46,153 nucleotides of DNA from Salpingoeca rosetta (lineage: Eukaryota > Opisthokonta > Choanoflagellata > Craspedida > Salpingoecidae): the NCBI RefSeq assembly GCF_000188695.1, contig NW_004754921.1, positions 1,115,750 to 1,161,902 on the forward strand, given 5' to 3'. Made by a program: the position numbers and the translations under genes. Under the pieces are notes generated by a model, which saw only the letters and a program-made list of their open reading frames with translations, searched no databases and was not told the origin of the DNA. Below, piece by piece: positions 40,195 through 46,153 of this stretch (position 1 is its first letter; each line of letters begins with the position of its first letter).

Positions 40195-41165
40195 GGCGCG
40201 CATGTTGTGTGTGTTGTGTGTGTGTGTGTGTGCGGGCGCGCGTGTTGTGTGTGTTGTGTGTGTGTGTGTGTTGTGTTCTAGTCATGTCATACCAAGCAAA
40301 AATGCAAGAAAAATCATGCACAGCCGTCAAGAGCAGAAGCCATTGTGTATTGAGAGGAAGAGGACACAACAGCACAACACGACGCCCGAACTTCAAAACA
40401 ACGTACGTGAGCACTCTGAGTGAGTGGTTTTCATGAAGAGAAGCGCCCAGCTCTGCACCGCCACCAGGCGTGATGGTGTTGATGTCCAAGCTTGACCGGA
40501 CAGCAAGAGAACACAAAGTAGGAACAGCAATGAGCCGAGGAGACAAAACATGTGGGAGGTGCACAGTGCGGATCGCAAAGCAGATACTTGCTGTTGAACC
40601 AGATGCAAATATCAACTCCCAATCAGCCCTGCCAATCACATACCCAAGCGTCGTCACTGCCTTGTTGCGTCGGAGCATGTTGGCCAGTGCGACCGCTGAT
40701 GAATCACTGAGTCCGTTGCAATTGAGCCTGAGCAACCGCAAATGCGAATGCGGACGTGGTCGTAGCACATGTACAAAGGTGATGTGGGTGTTGAGGTGAT
40801 CATAAACGAGCCGATTCGGGCAGAACAAGGGGCTCATGCAGGAGCTGATGATCACAGAGCTGCAGAAGCGAGGCAATTCATATTGATGTTCAACTGGTGG
40901 TGTGATGGAGGGGCTGATCGAACGAACCATAACACTTGCAGCGTAGAGTTGTCCGTCTCAAGTGCCTTTGCCAATGCCTCAACACCAGCATCACCAATGG
41001 CATTCTCCCCCAGCCTGTTGCACAGAGCAGCACGGTGATTCAGTGGTGGGAAGATGGACCGTGTGAGTGACATGACATGATCACAAACAAGTTTTGGTCC
41101 CGATTGGTCGATGGCACCTCCCTGCGTGACTGGCACGTTGCCTCAATCGTCCCTGCATTCACACG

Positions 41166-41218
<53 letters not shown>

Positions 41219-42762
41219 AACAAACAAACAAACAAACAAACAAACAAACAAACAAACAAACAAACACACACACATTCGCACACACACATTTGCACACACA
41301 CAAACACATTCGCACACACACACAAGCCATACACGCGCGCACGCACACATATGCATGTGCACTGAGGGCTGCCGACACGTTGCATCACTCTATCACTCAC
41401 TTGAGGTGGGTGAGAGTTGTTGAATCTTTCAGCATTTCGGCCAGAGCTTGAGCACCCTTGTGGCCAATGGAGTTGGCGAACAACCTGCCAAGCAATGGGT
41501 GGGCGTTGTGCGATAGAAAAGGTGAATGACATCACTGCCTACAAGCACACGCATCCACCAAGTTGGCCCAGCACAAGAGCACAGTTTCAACCCATGCTGA
41601 CTCACGAGACGTGTGTGATGGTTGCGTTCGTGCGCAACATATTCGCCAGTGCCTCAGCGCCAGCAAGGCCGATGTTGTTATGGTGCAGTCTAACAGATAA
41701 GAGAGAGAAACGAGAGACGTTGGCCACACAACACGTTAGCCATGATGAGGCTGCAGCGAACACATGAACGGCTTGAAGGTGGAGAGGAGGCTGAGAATAC
41801 AGTATGTACTCAGACAGTCAGCATGTCGTGCAGCACGAAGCCACCTCGCCTCGAACGGGCACCCACCGAAGCTCCGTGACGCTCTTGTTGCGGCACAACA
41901 CGTCTGCCAAAGCTATGGCGCCTTCATTGCCAATGCGATTGCTTTGCAACCTGGAGTCGAGTTGGAGCACGATAGCGATAACGTGGTGAGCGGTGCACGC
42001 GCAGGAGGTGCTTCGCGAAGGTTAAGGGCAGGGGTGAGTCATCATCACAGATTGCTCGACACCAATGCCATTGCTTACCGAAGGATCGTGATGGTCTTGT
42101 TGCTTGCAAGCATGTTAGCCAAGGCCTTAGCACCATCAGGTCCAATGCAGTTGTGGCCCAGACTATCTCACATAGGCGGTTCAAAGACACCGGGTGAACG
42201 GGAGTGAGCACAAGGCATAAGTTCGGGCAAGTCAGCACACAACACAAACAAGGAACACATGGGGTCTTGGGGTGGCATGTTCAGGTTATGTGCTTATGTG
42301 ATGTTATGCTTATGAGTCATCTCAACAAGCCCACAAGCACAAGAGGTCGTTGCTCCAAAACCTTGAACTGCTGAGCCTCTCACCCTAATAGCTTGACGCA
42401 TGTGTTTTGCCTGAGCGCGTGGGCGATAACAGTTGCTCCCTGGCTGTCCAGAGACACGAAACCAAGCCTGCCAAGGAGATTGCGAAGAGAGAAAGACCCC
42501 TCGTGTAAGCTGTGTTTGCGCCACACCCAAGAAACACAAACAAAGCCCAGGACCGACACACAAGAAGAAGACAAGAGCGCGAAGTGCGGCGAATATCGTG
42601 GAAGCAACAGGGCATCACATCACATCACAACACTCACGTGACAGCTGGTCCACATGTACCATCGGCTATGGCTCTGATCTCGTTCTTGCCGTCTTCTCCC
42701 AGCTGCAGCGCCGCTATCATCGCTTCTAGCTTCTCCCGCGTTACCCGCGAGCTGGACGCCAT
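35635..42762 (-). CDS. 1294-residue Roco protein: LRR - ankyrin - Roc GTPase - COR - SAM-like
   Basis: Sixteen exons join in phase from ATG to stop: 42762-42638, 42467-42384, 42162-42079, 41950-41867, 41689-41606, 41484-41401, 41014-40934, 40727-40644, 40490-40407, 39961-39881, 39733-39574, 39456-39358, 39169-39107, 38900-38655, 38435-37870 and 37510-35635. Exons 2-10 each encode one ribonuclease-inhibitor-type LRR (for example [18 protein letters not shown]). Then come two ankyrin-like repeats ([17 protein letters not shown] and [20 protein letters not shown]). The Roc domain has a P-loop GQGRAGKT at about residues 435-442 and switch II DLGGQ near 653. A long acidic/polyQ insert with RRRS-like basic patches separates them. 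The COR domain follows ([47 protein letters not shown]). The C-terminus has an acidic linker and a SAM-like helical bundle ([18 protein letters not shown]). There is no kinase domain, unlike LRRK. The role is likely GTP-regulated scaffolding in the cytosol. Confidence 0.93.
37650..37775. repeat. 17-bp minisatellite, about seven copies
   Basis: Units of ACAGACACACACAATGT, with G/A variants at the penultimate bases, in the Roco intron between exons 38435-37870 and 37510-35635. Confidence 0.85.
38571..38633. repeat. (CA)n microsatellite in Roco intron
   Basis: A pure CA tract just downstream (minus strand) of the donor of the P-loop exon 38900-38655. Confidence 0.9.
40044..40270. repeat. (GT)n and GTGTTGTGTGC-type array in Roco intron
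   Basis: Pure GT at about 40138-40192, flanked by repeated GTGCGTGCGCGTGTT and GTGCGGGCGCGC units. Confidence 0.85.
41166..41262. repeat. (CA)n followed by (AAAC)n array
   Basis: CA units pass directly into about 12 CAAA units, in the intron between the LRR exons 41484-41401 and 41014-40934. Confidence 0.9.
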
Positions 42763-43395
<633 letters not shown>

Positions 43396-44110
43396 TCACC
43401 GCAGCAAGGCCGTGCGTTCGTCGCAGGAGATGTGGTGGCTGTGCCGCTGCCGCTGCCACTGCTGCCGCCGCTTGCGTGCGTGTGTGCAGAGGGCGAAGGC
43501 GGAGACGATAGCAAGCACGCCGCCAGCAGCGAGCAGCACGCCTCCGTATGCGAATATCTGGTGCGGCAAGTCGAGGTCGAGCGCAAAGACGTTGTGGACT
43601 GTACCCCAGCGTGGCCATATGACGAGTTGCAGCGCCGTCTGCACGACGAGCGAGAGGGAGAAGCGCGTGGTCATGAGCAGCAGGTACAGGCTGTGGTGCA
43701 CGCGGGAGGCGTGGTCGCTCCGGTGGATGATGCTTTGCGCCAGCTCCTCATCGGGTGCGCTGTCGTTGGCCGCCAAGTCGTCCTCATCGTCATCACCACC
43801 ATCATCACCACTGCCGTTGGGATGGTGCGTTGGGTGGTCATCACCGTGCACGTGCCCACGAGGATACCGTGTGTGCATGCACGCTCCACCCCCTCCTCTT
43901 CCTGCTTCAACGGCGACGGGGAAGTAGGGTGGCGGCAGCAGCGGCGGTCGTGATGACGAGGGAGGCAAGGGTGGTTGCAGTTGCTCGGGTGAGGCACAGA
44001 CGCCATCAAGGACGCGGTAGTTGCGGCGGGTGGGTGACTGCTGCTTCGGGCATGTGCATGGCTCAGTGTCGTTGTGGCATTCCACTGCATCCACCAGCAT
44101 GGTGCGCTTA

Positions 44111-44141
<31 letters not shown>

Positions 44142-45606
44142 TTGTTGGTGCTGTTGGTGCTGTGTCTGCCAGCACTGCAGGGGTGCCTGCTGCCACGCGT
44201 ACGCGTGTTCCCGCTGCCATTGATGCTGTTGTTGGTGTTCGTGCTGGTTTCGAGCTGATTGAATCGTAGTCCGCCACCCGAGAAGCAGCAGCAGAAGCAG
44301 TAGCAGTAGCAGTAGCAGCAGGAACGGTCGTGTGTTGCGTACATGTGGGGGCGCGGGCCCTGGCTGCTTCTGGCGCGGTGGAGACGACAAAGACGTGCTG
44401 CAGGTACTTGCCCATGAAGGACGCGGCAATGACAAGGAACGATTCCGTGATGATGTGGTAGACGGCAAGGCACGCCCCGATGGTGATGATGCTGCGGCAG
44501 TAGGAGAGGGCCACGAGCGTCAGGCCAGCAGCCAGCAGCATGCACGCGGCAAAAGGGAAGCTGGCGTGCGACCGCAGGCGCTGCACAGCGGCGTGCACGC
44601 TGTCCACATATTGGAGGGAGAGGACGACGGCAGAGGCAACGCCGTATGTGGTGGCGCCAACCAGGCCGTTGAACTTGATGTTGTGGCGGTCGTAGTCGAG
44701 CACCAGCAGCGCCCACAGCGTGATGACAACGGTATGCACAGCGCGCAGGACAGCGTACGAGCAGAGCCAGAGGAGCAGGCGCGGGTGTTTGAGGGCGCGG
44801 AGGAAGATGCGAGTGGTGCGCGCGGACGAGACAGTGGACACGCCTGACGACGACGAATACGATGCGGTCGGAGGTGTTGTGGATGTTGCCGCTGCTGCTG
44901 TTGTTGTGCATGATGATGATGATGATGCTGCTGCTGTTGTTGTGAGTGTCGCGGCGGCTGCTGAGAGTACGCACGAGCGGCTGTGCTGGCCACCGCCATG
45001 GTCGCGCTGCAGTGCGTGATGCGCCTGCAGCGTGCAGTTTATGTAAGCGGTGTCTGAATGGAGGAACGCATTGGAGTGTAACGCGTGCGGCTGGTGGTTG
45101 TCGGCGCCGTCAGCAGCAGCAGCAGTAGCAGCAGCGTTACACGTGCAGCTGGCGCCATCGTGGCTGCTGGCGTGTGATGTTGTGGCCGGGGACGTGCGGG
45201 TGGTGTCGGTGGTGTCGGTGGCCGGGGATGGGACGAGGAGCGGGGACGCAGAGGCGATAGACACCATGTCATCGTGTTGGATGCTGAGGGCCTTGACAGG
45301 GGATGGGTTGGCGGAGCTGAAGGCGTGGGAGCTGGTGCTGTTTGGGATGATGCCGGAGAGGGCGCCAAAGAGGATGATGAGGCAGGCGAGGGTGCTGGAG
45401 GCAATGGCTACGTAGAAGGTGAAGAGGTACGTGGGGTGCTTGGAGTGCATGGCCAGGCCAAAGCCAATGAGATCGGAGGTGAAGGACGCCGCCATCATGG
45501 CCACGCTGCTGTAACCTGCGGCAATCAGGTACGCGCGCCGCGGCAGGTGCGTGAACAGCACGGCCGTCACCAGGAAGATGGCGCAGAAGCCCGTGGTCCA
45601 CGTGAG
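43396..45606 (-). CDS. SLC19-like multi-pass carrier with two giant loops, 5' partial
   Basis: One exon of 736 residues starts right after a good acceptor in phase 0 and runs to a TGA stop. The hydrophobic spans are, in order: LTWTTGFCAIFLVTAVLFTH; AYLIAAGYSSVAMMAASFTS; YLFTFYVAIASSTLACLII; LLLWLCSYAVLRAVHTVVI; NGLVGATTYGVASAVVLSL; FPFAACMLLAAGLTLVALSY with IGACLAVYHIITESFLVIAA; RFSLSLVVQTALQLVIW; and IFAYGGVLLAAGGVLAIVS. Spacing and the QTALQLVI...FAYGGVLL ending fit the SLC19 (folate/thiamine transporter) fold, starting at about the fourth span. A Ser/Thr/Ala loop of about 180 residues sits in the middle and another of about 260 residues before the last two spans; both are much longer than in SLC19. 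The C-terminus DERTALLR contains an acidic dileucine. The first three or so spans are missing upstream, past the (CA)n at 45799-45844. The family call is moderate and the substrate unknown. Confidence 0.6.
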
Positions 45607-45795
45607 CTGCATGCAATGCATGTCACCACCACAGGGATGTGATGGCACGAGGAGGTGGAAGTGGGTGGAAGTGGAGGTGGAGGCGGAGGTGAGGCGGGTG
45701 AGGGAAGAAGAGGTGCAGAAAGGGGGGGGGGGGGGAGGGGAACGGGACGTGCGTGTGCGCGCCCACAGATAGACAGAGACAGAGACAGCACACAA

Positions 45796-45798
<3 letters not shown>

Positions 45799-45844
<46 letters not shown>
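45799..45844. repeat. (CA)n microsatellite at a probable assembly break
   Basis: A pure CA tract between the partial SLC19-like gene and sequence of different composition. Confidence 0.9.
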
Positions 45845-45847
<3 letters not shown>

Positions 45848-46153
45848 CCTATTTTGACCTATTACAGTGGGGGAGAGTCATGTGCGACTGATCTATAGGG
45901 AACTATTTTCTGTGAACAGAGGAAGATGGCATCCGGCCCAGAGCGGGTGAACGACAAAGGCTCGATACCCCTCTCACTTATTCCTGGTGAGTTTCATGCA
46001 TTTCGACATAAGACATTGTCGCAGACGTTTTTGTACTCCTCCCCGCCCTAGGCGACTGCTCAGATGCTTGGATTGCCTGATAGAGGCCAGAGTGGGATCT
46101 CTAATGCACTAATTACCCGGATATCGCGCTCGGCGCTTCAGGACCAGGGAAGT
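45845..46153. other. Terminal segment of unlike composition; possible plus-strand first exon
   Basis: After the (CA)n tract the sequence becomes AT-richer and free of CA/GT arrays. An ATG at 45926 opens MASGPERVNDKGSIPLSLIP and is followed by gtgagt at 45987, so it could be a first coding exon. Joining it to the acceptor at 46044-46051 gives a stop after nine more residues; another frame stays open to the window end (ATAQMLGLPDRGQSGISNAL). I cannot assign a gene. The expected upstream exons of the SLC19-like gene are not here. Confidence 0.2.

Overview
The window is nuclear DNA from a eukaryote with many introns and a moderately high GC content. Nearly every gene is split by GT-AG introns. 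Strong donors are typically gtgagt, gtgcgt or gtacgt, and the introns are filled with long (CA/GT)n, (GA/CT)n and (CACT)n arrays. The gene content includes a TM9SF protein, a Roco protein with LRR and ankyrin repeats, an EGF-repeat receptor with a tyrosine-rich tail, an SLC19-like carrier and a coiled-coil protein with centrosomal character. This suits a free-living unicellular relative of animals, and a choanoflagellate is my best guess. That assignment is inference; no marker gene in the window proves it.

I rebuilt ten genes by hand, joining exons only where intron phases agreed. From left to right they are: a phytanoyl-CoA dioxygenase-like gene (+, 84-1813); an unknown PPAY-tailed gene (-, 2265-3776); TM9SF2/4 (+, 3962-9045); a 741-residue Gln-rich protein (-, 9735-13838); an 862-residue type II membrane LRR protein (-, 14541-17723); an EGF-repeat receptor with a Tyr-rich tail (-, 18848-24649); a conserved protein of unknown function (+, 24865-28101, running into a 100-N gap); a 951-residue coiled-coil polyQ protein (-, 29010-35010); a 1294-residue LRR-Ank-Roc-COR-SAM Roco protein (-, 35635-42762); and an SLC19-like multi-pass carrier (-, 43396-45606). 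Four of these close exactly, with start, stop and all phases consistent: the Gln-rich, LRR, coiled-coil and Roco genes.

The other genes are incomplete in a patterned way. Wherever a gene lacks exons, a pure (CA)n tract lies at the break: inside the dioxygenase gene, between the unknown gene and TM9SF, between the EGF receptor and the next gene, and upstream of the SLC19-like gene. The simplest reading is that the assembly collapsed or mis-joined at microsatellites, so apparent head-to-head neighbours there should not be trusted.

The biology most worth attention is: (1) the EGF receptor, with two YDNV motifs, a 21-bp Tyr-repeat block and a tandemly duplicated symmetric 63-bp exon carrying YDIA; (2) the Roco gene, in which each LRR is one 84-bp (rarely 81-bp) phase-2 exon; (3) the unknown-function gene with TQGPAC and GGGAFGN signatures; (4) a type II LRR receptor with an unusual 22-residue repeat; and (5) an SLC19-like carrier with two giant loops and a C-terminal acidic dileucine. 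No rRNA, tRNA, CRISPR or transposon was recognised.
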